Below are positions 49,789 through 58,700 of a stretch of 64,000 nucleotides of DNA, in pieces. The position numbers and the translations under genes were made by a program. This stretch comes from UBA4421 sp002704225. GTDB taxonomy: Bacteria; Pseudomonadota; Gammaproteobacteria; Pseudomonadales; Azotimanducaceae. The notes below the pieces were generated by a model. That model ran no database searches. It was not told the origin of the DNA and saw nothing but the letters and a program-made list of their open reading frames with translations. The DNA is taken from NCBI GenBank assembly GCA_902556425.1, contig CACDWG010000003.1, positions 95,780 through 159,779 of the forward strand, in the 5' to 3' direction. Every line of letters starts with the position of its first letter. The stretch's first letter is position 1.

Positions 49789-52161
49789 TTAGAATGCCGC
49801 ATAAAACTTCAAACCATAGCTGCGTCCAGGTAGCGGCACTTCGTTCTTAACGAAAGACGAGTGGTTGCGCGCTATTTCATTCAGCAGATTCGAGCCAAAC
49901 AACGATACGTTGAGGGCCAAGTCATCTGAGAGAATGAACGTATTCGATGCCCGAACATCCAACATGGAATAGCCCTTGGTGAATTTTTCGTAACTCGCCA
50001 AATCTGTTTGCGACTCAACGTCTTTGAATATCACTCTCATATCGAATGAACCCTTCGCGTACGCCGCCTGGTAGATGCTTCGATCTGGATTGATTCTTGG
50101 CACGTTACTGTTGTCCGAGAAGTCTGCGGAAACAGAGTCCAGGCCGTAGGAAAGGGTTAAATCACCGCCGGCTAGTTGAAAAACCTTGCCGATTTCAAGT
50201 TCATAGCCAATAAACTCAGCGTCTTGTTGCATATAGTTCGCGAGGATCAGCCCGCCATGCTCATCACCGTGTTCTTCGTGCTCTTCATGCTCTTCTTCAG
50301 TTTCATCCCGAAGGTAGATGTAGTTGTCGATTTCATTGGTGTAAATCGTAACGGACCCGAAGAAGGCCTCGCTCGAATAATCGAGCGCGAGTTCAACGCT
50401 TTTCGCTCGCTCGGTCTCTAGGTTGGGGTTACCTACCTCATATCGACCTGTGGCCAGGTGCGCGCCGTTCATAAACAGTTCCACTGCGGCTGGCGCCTTC
50501 TCAACGCTGGAAAGGTTGAGTGTTGCTATGAACTGGTCGTTGAATGGCCGAGCAATCTGCAGACCATAGCTGGTGAGGGATTCTTCTGAGTTGAAGTACT
50601 GAAGCTCTGCTTCTTCGGCATGGTCTTCATCCTCGTGCTCTTCTTCGCCATGTGCGTGTTCCTCTTCAGCGGAAACCGAGCCGCTTCGATCAACCCAGTC
50701 GTTGCGCAAGCCAAAGTCGATAGTAAAGCCTCCGATTTGCCGACTGGCGTAATAGCCAAGGGTGAGTTCGTCAGTGCTGACAGGATTCATAAAGGCTTCT
50801 TCGCCAACGATTGCCGTGTCTTCGGATACAACAGCGACGGCGATTTTCTGAGTCAGGGTGTCATTTGAAAAATCAAATACGGCACCGAACTCCTGGGCAT
50901 CATTAGTGAAGACCGTTGGGCCGCCGTGGGCATGGTGATCTTCATCAGCATCATGTTCGTCATGTTCGTCATGTTCGTCATGTTCGTCATGTTCGTCATG
51001 TTCGTCAGACTCTTCTGCATGAGCCTCCATCAACACGTAGTCGGTATCTCGGAAATGATAGGTAACGCCATTGAGCAGCCCATTGTCGAAAATCAGCGAG
51101 CCTTGGAGGTTGATGATGTCGGATTCTGTTTTCGCGAATATCCGCTCATCTTCATGCTCATCGTGTCCTTCATGTTCGTCTTCATGTTCGTCTTCATGTT
51201 CGTCTTCGTCGTGACCCGCTTCTCCTTCATGAGCACCGTGCCCTTCGCCATGAAAGGGGACGCCATAAAGGCCTTCGTTGCTAGAATAGGAAACACCGAC
51301 ATGTCCCCAATTGCCGACTTTGGAAACACCAAAACGCATGGTTTCTTTGCTGTAGTCCGAATTGGTTAATACAGTGATTGGGTCTTCGCCATGTTCGTCG
51401 CCATGTTCGTCGCCATGTTCGTCGCCATGTTCGTCGTCATGCGCTTCTTCGCCCTCATGGTCGTCGTGCATGTCGTCAGAGTGAACAATGGCACCCTTGG
51501 GGGTCTCAAAATTTTCGAATTCGGCATTTTTATAGGATGCTGTGACGTTGAAGCCACCGATATTGCCTTTGTGCGAAACAAACTCGACCTGACCGTTGTT
51601 GACACTCTGAGTCTCCATGCCCAGAACGCTCTCAGACTCGCTGAAGTCCTCGCTGGCGATGGTGTCATCCACCACATTCACAATGCCGCCAATGGCGCCG
51701 TTCGTGTAGAGCAGGGAGGCAGGACCCTTTACTACTTCGATTTGTTCGACATTAAACAGATCCACATCCATGCTGTGATCTGCTCCTAAGCCAGAGACGT
51801 CGCGTGACCTGACACCATTGTTCAGAACTCTCACTCTGTCGCCGGTCAGGCCTCGGATCGTTGGTCGGCTCACTGCGCTACCAAAATCGGTTGTCGACAT
51901 ACCCAAGAAGTCGTCTAGTACCTCACCTAGCCCAGCAGTTGCGCCGCTGGCCAGTTCCTCGCCGCTGAGTAAGTTGGTGTATCCCAGAGAGCCTGTGTCC
52001 GCCGTCCCTAAAAGGGAGGCAGTGACAACAGTCTCTTCAATCTGTGTTTCGCCAGCGGGTTCTGCATCCGCCGCGTGGGAGTTGACGCTTAGCAGGAGTG
52101 CTAAAACGGTTCCCAGTAAAAATGAAGTGCGACCATGCACTCCAAGATCATTGAATTTCAT
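49789..52161 (-). CDS. TonB-dependent outer-membrane receptor with His/Asp/Glu-rich loops, ZnuD-like
   Basis: The protein has 790 residues with a signal peptide (to about residue 30) and a TonB-box-like EETVVTASLL. The plug domain includes RPTIRGLTGDRVRVLNNGVR and VEQIEVVKGPASLLYTNGAIGG (about 135-157). The barrel carries at least five His-, Asp- and Glu-rich stretches near residues 230-258, 307-337, 377-412, 490-514 and 620-637, for example six consecutive DEH. ZnuD of Neisseria has shorter His-rich loops of this kind. It captures zinc or a zinc chelate using TonB energy. It lies downstream of a small Cys protein in the unit under Zur box 4. Confidence 0.92.
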   Translation of the reverse strand: MKFNDLGVHGRTSFLLGTVLALLLSVNSHAADAEPAGETQIEETVVTASLLGTADTGSLGYTNLLSGEELASGATAGLGEVLDDFLGMSTTDFGSAVSRPTIRGLTGDRVRVLNNGVRSRDVSGLGADHSMDVDLFNVEQIEVVKGPASLLYTNGAIGGIVNVVDDTIASEDFSESESVLGMETQSVNNGQVEFVSHKGNIGGFNVTASYKNAEFENFETPKGAIVHSDDMHDDHEGEEAHDDEHGDEHGDEHGDEHGEDPITVLTNSDYSKETMRFGVSKVGNWGHVGVSYSSNEGLYGVPFHGEGHGAHEGEAGHDEDEHEDEHEDEHEGHDEHEDERIFAKTESDIINLQGSLIFDNGLLNGVTYHFRDTDYVLMEAHAEESDEHDEHDEHDEHDEHDEHDADEDHHAHGGPTVFTNDAQEFGAVFDFSNDTLTQKIAVAVVSEDTAIVGEEAFMNPVSTDELTLGYYASRQIGGFTIDFGLRNDWVDRSGSVSAEEEHAHGEEEHEDEDHAEEAELQYFNSEESLTSYGLQIARPFNDQFIATLNLSSVEKAPAAVELFMNGAHLATGRYEVGNPNLETERAKSVELALDYSSEAFFGSVTIYTNEIDNYIYLRDETEEEHEEHEEHGDEHGGLILANYMQQDAEFIGYELEIGKVFQLAGGDLTLSYGLDSVSADFSDNSNVPRINPDRSIYQAAYAKGSFDMRVIFKDVESQTDLASYEKFTKGYSMLDVRASNTFILSDDLALNVSLFGSNLLNEIARNHSSFVKNEVPLPGRSYGLKFYAAF
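50952..51005 (-). repeat. Six 9-bp tandem repeats encoding (DEH)6
   Basis: CATGTTCGT repeated six times perfectly on the plus strand, encoding Asp-Glu-His on the minus strand in the TonB receptor. Slippage would change loop length in frame. Confidence 0.9.
51171..51206 (-). repeat. Three 12-bp tandem repeats in the TonB receptor
   Basis: CATGTTCGTCTT three times, encoding Glu-Asp-Glu-His units in a second extracellular loop. Confidence 0.8.
51390..51437 (-). repeat. Four 12-bp tandem repeats in the TonB receptor
   Basis: CATGTTCGTCGC four times (the last with one change), encoding Gly-Asp-Glu-His units in a third loop. Confidence 0.85.
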
Positions 52162-52216
52162 GTGTTCTCTTCCAGTCCAAGTAATTGTTCCAGACCGCTG
52201 ACGGGTCTGATTTGTT

Positions 52217-52531
52217 CTATTTGTCTTTTAAAAATACTTTTTGTAATGGCGAGAACAGGACTGGGGGAGCTCTTATCGATTGAGCGGAATGGATGCTAGA
52301 AGTCGCAAGTCGACCTGAAGGACCACCATTGCGAGCTACTGCCCAGCCGTCCGCCAGTCGGATTGTTCCGAGTCCGGTTGCCGCTGGGTCTTCTTCATTG
52401 AATCCGCTGCAAACTGAGCAAATGGCTTCATTGCAATCTTCGTGCTCGACGGATAATTCGACACCCTCGTGACCAATTAAGGCGATGCACGTCAGGAGCA
52501 AAACGATGGCCTGTGCGGCGTGATGTCTCAT
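52217..52531 (-). CDS. Small secreted Cys/His protein before the TonB receptor (DUF2946-like)
   Basis: The ATG at 52531 gives 104 residues; a TTG four codons earlier is possible. The signal-like start is MRHHAAQAIVLLLTCIALIG, followed by HEGVELSVEHEDCNEAICSVCSGF, which groups His and three Cys and looks like a metal site. The rest is unstructured-looking. Similar small proteins with a CxxC beside TonB zinc or copper receptors are often listed as DUF2946; that match is only an impression. It stands 46 bases after Zur box 4 and 55 bases before the receptor start, in the same direction. Confidence 0.6.
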   Translation of the reverse strand: MRHHAAQAIVLLLTCIALIGHEGVELSVEHEDCNEAICSVCSGFNEEDPAATGLGTIRLADGWAVARNGGPSGRLATSSIHSAQSIRAPPVLFSPLQKVFLKDK

Positions 52532-52576
52532 GGCTGTTGGCAAGCGAAACTCTTTTTACAATCGGCAGGTGAGTTG

Positions 52577-52593
52577 ATGTTACAACGTAACAT
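52577..52593. promoter_or_regulatory. Zur box 4
   Basis: ATGTTAC, centre AAC, GTAACAT: a perfect 7-bp inverted repeat upstream of the small Cys protein and TonB receptor unit. Confidence 0.78.
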
Positions 52594-53033
52594 AAAGAGA
52601 TTTCGCCAACCACAAGTGGTCATGCGCGAAATATGGGCCCGTGTTTGGACGCCATCGGGACTCCTCTGATGCCTGCTTGGGGTGTGAATTTTTTTCGGGC
52701 GGTGACCGCCGGCTCTGTACCCGCACTGCGTCTGATCGATCAGTGGGCGGTTCGGGGGTAGTGCTTGTGGGAAACCTCCCGAGTATTTGTGTGTTTTGCG
52801 GGGCGCTTATCAGAGTTTTCCTTTACCTGCAGTGAATCCGGTCCAGAGCGGCGAGGAATTTTGGTAGCGTGAGCTAGTGGACGGCGCGTGAATTCAAGCG
52901 TCACTGATTCTGCGTCTCATCCAGTTGTTTGCGAACTCAGATTAACGACGCCGTCCATCCCGAGCTATCTGGCGCAAAGACAAGCGGCCAAAGGATACGA
53001 CGCGCAGGTGACCCGTTCGAAAAAGGAAAGATC
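52594..53033. other. Intergenic stretch without a clear gene
   Basis: No frame here has a convincing start or composition. A perfect 12-bp palindrome CTGATCGATCAG lies at 52732-52743 and a GGCGGTGACCGCC repeat at 52699-52711; either could be a regulator site for the cytochrome gene, but nothing links them to a known protein. Confidence 0.4.
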
Positions 53034-53480
53034 ATGACCAAGCTTTTCACTGTGTTTGGGGCGCTAGCAGCCTGTATGTTCCTGTCAGGCTGCGGCAACC
53101 AAAAAGATAACTTTGCGTTGCCACCCGGCGATGCAGAGCGCGGGCAAAACGCCTTTGTCTCTCTGGGATGCAACAGTTGTCACTACGTCGCCGACGGTGT
53201 GCAACGCATGAAAACGGGGGCGAACCCGCAGATCTACGTCCAACTCGGAGGCCAGGTTACGAAGGTAAAGACCTATGAGGACCTCGTCACCTCAATCATC
53301 AATCCGTCCCACAAACTCTCTCGCGGCCCGGATCCAAGGCATGTGACCGAAGATGGTGAGTCGAAAATGCCGCGGTACAACGAAGTGATGACCGTGCAGC
53401 AGTTGATTGATATCACCACCTATCTGTCGAGCAAATATTCGGTCTGGTCGCCATATTACCGACGCACTGCGCCTGATTAG
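53034..53480 (+). CDS. Cytochrome c lipoprotein
   Basis: The ATG at 53034 has AAGGAAAG upstream and gives 148 residues. The signal ends in lipobox FLSGC (Cys about 20). One class I haem site, CNSCHYV (about 44), follows GDAERGQNAFVSLG, and the axial Met is probably in GESKMPRYNEVMT. The C-terminal helix DITTYLSSKY is typical. It carries electrons at the periplasmic face of a membrane. No oxidase or dehydrogenase partner lies next to it; GFA and crotonase genes follow. Confidence 0.85.
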   Translation: MTKLFTVFGALAACMFLSGCGNQKDNFALPPGDAERGQNAFVSLGCNSCHYVADGVQRMKTGANPQIYVQLGGQVTKVKTYEDLVTSIINPSHKLSRGPDPRHVTEDGESKMPRYNEVMTVQQLIDITTYLSSKYSVWSPYYRRTAPD

Positions 53481-53590
53481 GTTCAGGGAAAGATCATTTG
53501 GGAGACTCGGCGCTCGACCAAATGACGTGAATATCCGGGGAAGGTTTGGCAATCTCTCGTCATGTCTGCTGTGTCTATGAGGAGATACCG

Positions 53591-53947
53591 ATGGCTACGT
53601 ATGAAGGCGGGTGCCATTGTCAAGCGGTACGGTTCACCGTTCAGCTGGACGATCCCAAGCAAGAACTCTATCGATGCAATTGTTCACTCTGTCGAAAAAA
53701 AGGCATTGTGATGAGGGCGGTTGCGGACACGGATCTTGAGGTGATTGCAGGTCAAGAGCATTTGTCGCTTTATCAGTGGAATAAGAAGATTGCTGAGCAT
53801 TTCTTCTGTTCTGTCTGTGGCGTTTATACCCACCACCGACGTCGTCGCAATCCCCGTCAGTTTTCGATCAATATCGAATGTTTGGATGGAATTGAAATGC
53901 CCGAGGCCTCAATCGTGCGGCTGGTGAACGGATTCGAACACGACTGA
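53591..53947 (+). CDS. GFA-family zinc-binding protein
   Basis: The ATG at 53591 follows GAGGAG and gives 118 residues. The Mss4-like/GFA fold (glutathione-dependent formaldehyde-activating family) is shown by GGCHCQAVRF (about 6-15), RCNCSLCRKKG (about 33-43) and FCSVCGVYTHHRRR (about 77-90), the Cys residues binding two zinc ions. Most family members are not proven to act on formaldehyde, so the substrate is open. A terminator for the convergent crotonase gene follows. Confidence 0.85.
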   Translation: MATYEGGCHCQAVRFTVQLDDPKQELYRCNCSLCRKKGIVMRAVADTDLEVIAGQEHLSLYQWNKKIAEHFFCSVCGVYTHHRRRRNPRQFSINIECLDGIEMPEASIVRLVNGFEHD

Positions 53948-53979
53948 TCAAGTCCATGGGCTTTCGATAGCCTCGAACG

Positions 53980-54005
53980 CAAAACAGGGGCCATTGGCCC
54001 CTGTT
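53980..54005 (-). terminator. Rho-independent terminator of the crotonase gene
   Basis: AACAGGGGCC, 3-base loop, GGCCCCTGTT is a perfect 10-bp stem. On the minus strand it is followed by TTTT, placing it 28 bases after the crotonase stop. Confidence 0.65.
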
Positions 54006-54032
54006 GAGTCGTTGGCGGTCAGCCGCCAGGTA

Positions 54033-54794
54033 TTAGGTACCCGTCCAGTTCGGTGCGCGCTTCTCAGCAAAGGCGACCGGACCCTCTTTCGCGTCATTGG
54101 AGCTGAACACAGACTTTTGCAGCGGTATCTGCATTTCCCAAAGCGTGTCCTCGTCGATGCCCATGGCCGCGGCGCGAACCAAGGTCTTGGATGCATTGAC
54201 TGCGAGGGGGGCGTTTTCAGCAATACGCTCCGCCAATGCAATCGCCGCGGGCAATGCTTCGCCGGCTTCTGTGAGAGAACTCAACAGACCGGCGTCCAGT
54301 GCTTCCTCGGCGGTGATGGGCTCGCCGGTCAGCGCCATTTCCATGGCTTTTGCGTAACCAACCCTTGCAGGCAGTCGGAACACGCCACCAGCCGCGGCGA
54401 ACAATCCAACTTTAACTTCACGGATGCCGATCTTTGCGCCCTTGGCTGCAACGATAAGGTCGCAGGTCAGCATGATTTCGCAGCCGCCGGCGAGTGCGAA
54501 ACCGTTAACCGCAGCAATCAACGGCTTGTTTGCACCGGATCGTACAAAGGTATTCAGCGGACCAATGTCCTCGCCCCGGGCGAAGGCTTTCAGGTCCATC
54601 CCGGCACAAAATGCGCGACCGCTGCCGGTGATGACGCCCGCCGCCAAAGAGTCGTCGGCGTCCAGTTCTTGGATGGCTGTCCATAAGCCGTTGGATAACG
54701 CGCCGTTGATGGCATTCATGGCATCAGGACGATTTAGGGTAATCACCATAACGCGCCCTTGGCGTTCGACAACCACTGCTTGTTCTTCGCTCAT
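54033..54794 (-). CDS. Crotonase-family enoyl-CoA hydratase
   Basis: The ATG at 54794 has GGAGAG upstream and gives 253 residues (GTG at 54806 would add four). Oxyanion segments are GRAFCAGMDL (about 58) and NGFALAGGCEIMLTCDL (about 96). GIREVKVGLFAAAGG keeps the first catalytic Glu but has Ala at the usual second Glu, as in CaiD- and some hydratase-like proteins. The C-terminus FAEKRAPNWTGT is the typical end. Acts on an unknown enoyl-CoA. It is divergent from the TadA fusion gene. Confidence 0.9.
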   Translation of the reverse strand: MSEEQAVVVERQGRVMVITLNRPDAMNAINGALSNGLWTAIQELDADDSLAAGVITGSGRAFCAGMDLKAFARGEDIGPLNTFVRSGANKPLIAAVNGFALAGGCEIMLTCDLIVAAKGAKIGIREVKVGLFAAAGGVFRLPARVGYAKAMEMALTGEPITAEEALDAGLLSSLTEAGEALPAAIALAERIAENAPLAVNASKTLVRAAAMGIDEDTLWEMQIPLQKSVFSSNDAKEGPVAFAEKRAPNWTGT

Positions 54795-54923
54795 TCTTCT
54801 CTCCACTCAATAAAACTTGCGGCTAGCATGGCACGAAGTCGGGCTGTGGAAAACCTGCCCCAAGCTGTGTCGGCGAGCCCCTTGATGTAGCATCGACACA
54901 CATCCCCAAGCGATACAGACGTC

Positions 54924-55649
54924 ATGGTGACATTGGAAGGCAAAATACGCGTACCGCAAGCGCAGCGCGAGGCGACCAATGCGGCATTGGTCGAGCATGT
55001 GGCCCTGACTCGGGCGGAAGACGGCTGTTTGTTTTTCGAGGTCGTGCCGGATCCCGTCGACCCAGAAGGCTTTCGCGTGCGTGAAGCCTTTCTGGGTCCC
55101 GATGCCTTTGCCGCGCATCAATCCCGAGTGGCAAACAGCGCTTGGGGGCGCCTGACGAAAGACTTTCAACGTCAATACGAGGTCTCAGGTCTGGACGACC
55201 CGGTCAGTGACGACGAGACATGGATGGCGAAAGCCTTGGCCTTGGCCGATGCGGCGAGTGCGGTAGGGGAGGTCCCTGTCGGAGCCCTTGTGGTGCTCGA
55301 TGGAGAAATTATCGGCCAAGGGTTTAATCAGCCCATCACGCGCTGTGATCCAACCGCTCATGCTGAAATTGTGGCTCTGCGCCAGGCCGCGCAGGCGCAG
55401 TCGAACTACCGGCTGCCCAGAGCGGTTCTCTACGTCACCATCGAACCGTGTTTGATGTGCGTTGGCGCCATGGTGCATGCCCGAGTAGCGCGAGTCGTCT
55501 TCGGTGCTCGAGAGCCCAAGGCAGGGGCATTGCTCAGCCATCCCAAGGTAGATGATCACTCGATCAATCATCGGTTCGAAATTGTTGAAGGCGTTTTGGG
55601 TGATGTCTGCGGCCAGCGAATGAGTCAATTCTTCTCGAAACGACGCTAG
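54924..55649 (+). CDS. tadA: Fusion of an antibiotic-biosynthesis-monooxygenase-like domain and tRNA adenosine deaminase TadA
   Basis: The protein has 241 residues. The C-terminal part (about 97-240) is TadA: WMAKALALADAASAVGEVPVGALVV, the zinc/proton motif DPTAHAEIVALRQ, and the second site IEPCLMCVGAMVHARV. TadA converts A34 to inosine in tRNA-Arg(ACG). The N-terminal 90 residues form an ABM/EthD-like ferredoxin domain: MVTLEGKIRVP, ALVEHVALTRAEDGCLFFEVV and GFRVREAFLGPDAFAAHQSRV. The frame is continuous and no start with a good ribosome site precedes the TadA part. ABM domains are usually single quinol-type monooxygenases or homodimer modules, so this may act in oligomerisation. purL follows. 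Confidence 0.85.
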   Translation: MVTLEGKIRVPQAQREATNAALVEHVALTRAEDGCLFFEVVPDPVDPEGFRVREAFLGPDAFAAHQSRVANSAWGRLTKDFQRQYEVSGLDDPVSDDETWMAKALALADAASAVGEVPVGALVVLDGEIIGQGFNQPITRCDPTAHAEIVALRQAAQAQSNYRLPRAVLYVTIEPCLMCVGAMVHARVARVVFGAREPKAGALLSHPKVDDHSINHRFEIVEGVLGDVCGQRMSQFFSKRR

Positions 55650-55736
55650 CCGGAGCCTGCCCATCGAGGAGTCACTGATTCCTCGGTCACATTGGTTTAT
55701 CATTCGCGCATTCTTCTTCCTCTATAGGCAAGCACC

Positions 55737-58700
55737 TTGAACCTAACGTCTGGCTCTGTGTCTCCCTTACTTCTCGACGGCCCAGCGGCCCTATCTGTTT
55801 TTGCCTTGGCCAAGGTACGGGTCGACGTTCCAGACATCGTCTATGCGGAGTTTGTGCATCTGCTGGAACTGGGGGAGCCGCTGAGCGACTTACAGTTAGC
55901 CCAGGTGCAGCAGCTGTTGAGCTACGGACCGACATTGGAATTGCCCCCTAAACAAGGTCAACGCCTGACTACTGTGGTGCCCCGTAGCGGCACGATTTCA
56001 CCTTGGTCGAGTAAGGCCAGCGATATTTTCGCGCGCTGTGGCCTCGACAGTGTGCTGCGCGTGGAGCGTGGGGTGCGTTGGTACACCGCAGAGGGAGCCG
56101 ACGTTTCTGCCGTCGACTTAGAGGCATTGCATGACCGCATGACGGAACAATGCTGGGCTGCTGAATCTTTCGAGAACTGGTTTGTGCAGGCGTCACCCAA
56201 GCCTGTGGCCACAGTGCCGCTACTGAGCCAAGGGTTGACTGCCTTGCAGGAGGCGAATGTTCGCCTCGGTTTGGCGCTATCAGAGGATGAGTTTGAGTAT
56301 CTTCATAACGCATACCAAACCCTGCAGCGTGATCCCACCGACGTCGAACTGATGATGTTCGCACAGGCCAATTCGGAACACTGTAGGCACAAAATTTTCA
56401 ACGCTGACTGGATCGTCGACCAACAGCCTCAGTCAAGTACATTGTTTGGCATGATTCGCAACACGCATCGTCAGATCAATGGCGAGGGCATTCTCAGCGC
56501 ATACAGCGATAACGCTGCGGTCATTGAAGGCCCTCATGTCGACCGACTGTGGGTCAATGGAGATACTCAGCACTACGCGTTTGCTGAAGAGCCCGCGCAG
56601 ATACTGATGAAGGTGGAGACTCACAATCACCCAACGGCCATAGCGCCCTTTGCCGGTGCAGCTACCGGTGCTGGCGGTGAAATTCGTGATGAAGGTGCGG
56701 TAGGTCGCGGGTCGAAACCCAAGGCAGGGTTAACAGGTTTCACCACGTCCCACTTGAATCTTCCCGAGCTGCCGCAGCCATGGGAATTGTCCACCGGTAA
56801 GCCGGATCACATGGTCTCGGCTCTGGATATCATGTTGGAAGGGCCCATCGGTGCCGCCAGCTTTAACAACGAATTTGGCCGCCCCGCGATCAATGGCTAT
56901 TTTCGCACCTTTGAGTATCAGGCATCGGAGGACGAAGTCGTCCGTGGTTATCACAAGCCGGTGATGATTGCGGGCGGGGTTGGCAGTGTACGTGACGAGC
57001 ATGTTCATGCCCTTGGTTTCCCAGAAGGTACCGCCTTAGTGGTACTGGGCGGTCCGGCCATGTTGATCGGGCTCGGTGGCGGGGCCGCATCCAGTATGGC
57101 CTCCGGTAGCAGTGCCTCAGATCTGGATTTCGCTTCGGTGCAACGCGGCAATCCTGAAATGGAACGCCGTTGTCAGGAAGTCATCGACCGCTGCTGTGCC
57201 ATGGGCGAGACCAATCCCATTTTGTTGATTCACGATGTGGGCGCTGGTGGTTTGTCTAACGCCCTGCCGGAACTCATTCACGACGCCAACACCGGCGGCC
57301 GTATCGAGTTACGAGATGTGCTCAGTGCCGACACCGGTATGAGTCCGCTGGAAATCTGGTGCAACGAATCCCAAGAACGCTACGTGCTGGGTATTCAAGC
57401 CGATCAGCTGGCGGCCTTTGAGGCCCTGTGCCAACGAGAGCGCTGCCCCTATGCAGTGGTCGGACGGTCAGCGGAAGGAGGTCAGCTGTTGGTCGATGAT
57501 CAGCACTTTGATAACAGTCCCGTAGACCTACCCTTAGAAGTTTTGTTGGGCAAGCCGCCCAAAATGACGCGCAGTTTTAACCGGGAACAGGCCCGTCTGC
57601 CAGCGCTTTCGCTGGAGGGAGTGACGCTGGATGACGCGATAGCGCGTGTGCTGCACTTTCCTGCCGTGGCCAGCAAACAATTTCTGATTACGATTGGTGA
57701 TCGCAGTATCACCGGAATGGTGGCTACACAGCCTATGGTCGGGCCTTGGCAGGTTCCCGTGGCGGATGCGGCGGTAACCCTCTCTGGCTATCGGACCTAT
57801 GCGGGAGAGGCCTTTGCCATGGGTGAACGCAGTCCATTGGCCCTGATCGACCCCAAGGCCGCTGCGCGGATGGCGGTCGCAGAGTCGCTGACAAATATTG
57901 TTAGCGCGGATATCGAGTCGTTGCGTCGTGTGGTTTTGTCGGCCAACTGGATGGCCGCCGCCGGGAGCAATGCGGAAGAACAGGCCCTCTTCGATGCGGT
58001 AACCGCTGTAGGCGAAGAATTTTGTCCTGCGCTGGGAATCGCGATTCCCGTCGGCAAGGACTCCTTGTCCATGCAAACCCGTTGGCAGGACGGCAACGAT
58101 GCCAAGGCTGTGGTGTCTCCGGTCACCTTGGTCGTTTCAAGTTTTGCGCCAGTGACGGATACGCGCTTAACCGTTACGCCAGAACTCAAAGATCGTGATG
58201 ACAGCGTGTTAGTGCTGTTGGATCTCGGGTCAGGTTCCAGCCATCAGCGCTTGGGTGGCAGCGCGCTTGCCCAAGTGTATTGCCAACTCGGTGATCAGGC
58301 CCCAGATGTGGAAGACCCAGAAAAGCTCAAGGCTCTGGTGGATCTGGTATTGAACTGGAAACGGCAGGGTAAAATTTTGGCCATGCACGACCGGTCCGAT
58401 GGAGGCTTGTTAGCGACCTTGTTGGAAATGTCCTTTGCTGGTCGTTTGGGTATTGATATCGAGTTGCCGGATAGCGGTGACGTCTTGGCTGCGTTGTTCA
58501 ATGAAGAAATCGGTTTTGCGTTGCAGATCGCCACAGGTGATTTAGAGGCGCTGAGGGCCTTGGCGCCGGGCAACTGCACAGTGGTGGGGCGCCTTCGGAG
58601 CGACGATCGCGTGGTTATCCATCAGGGTGGTGACGCGCTGTATGGCGCAGCTCGGGGTGAACTGCAGCAGCAATGGGCTGAAACCAGTTACGTCATGCAG

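Noticed and set aside
50926..51369. Plus-strand frame rich in MFV repeats, like a membrane protein
   Set aside because: It is antisense to the DEH repeats of the TonB receptor and has no ribosome site or family match.
50952..51437. Short direct repeats that might suggest a CRISPR array
   Set aside because: Units are contiguous without spacers, coding and in frame; no cas genes are nearby.
51391..51789. Plus-strand frame beginning MFVAMFVAMFVAMF
   Set aside because: Again the complement of a tandem repeat inside the receptor gene.
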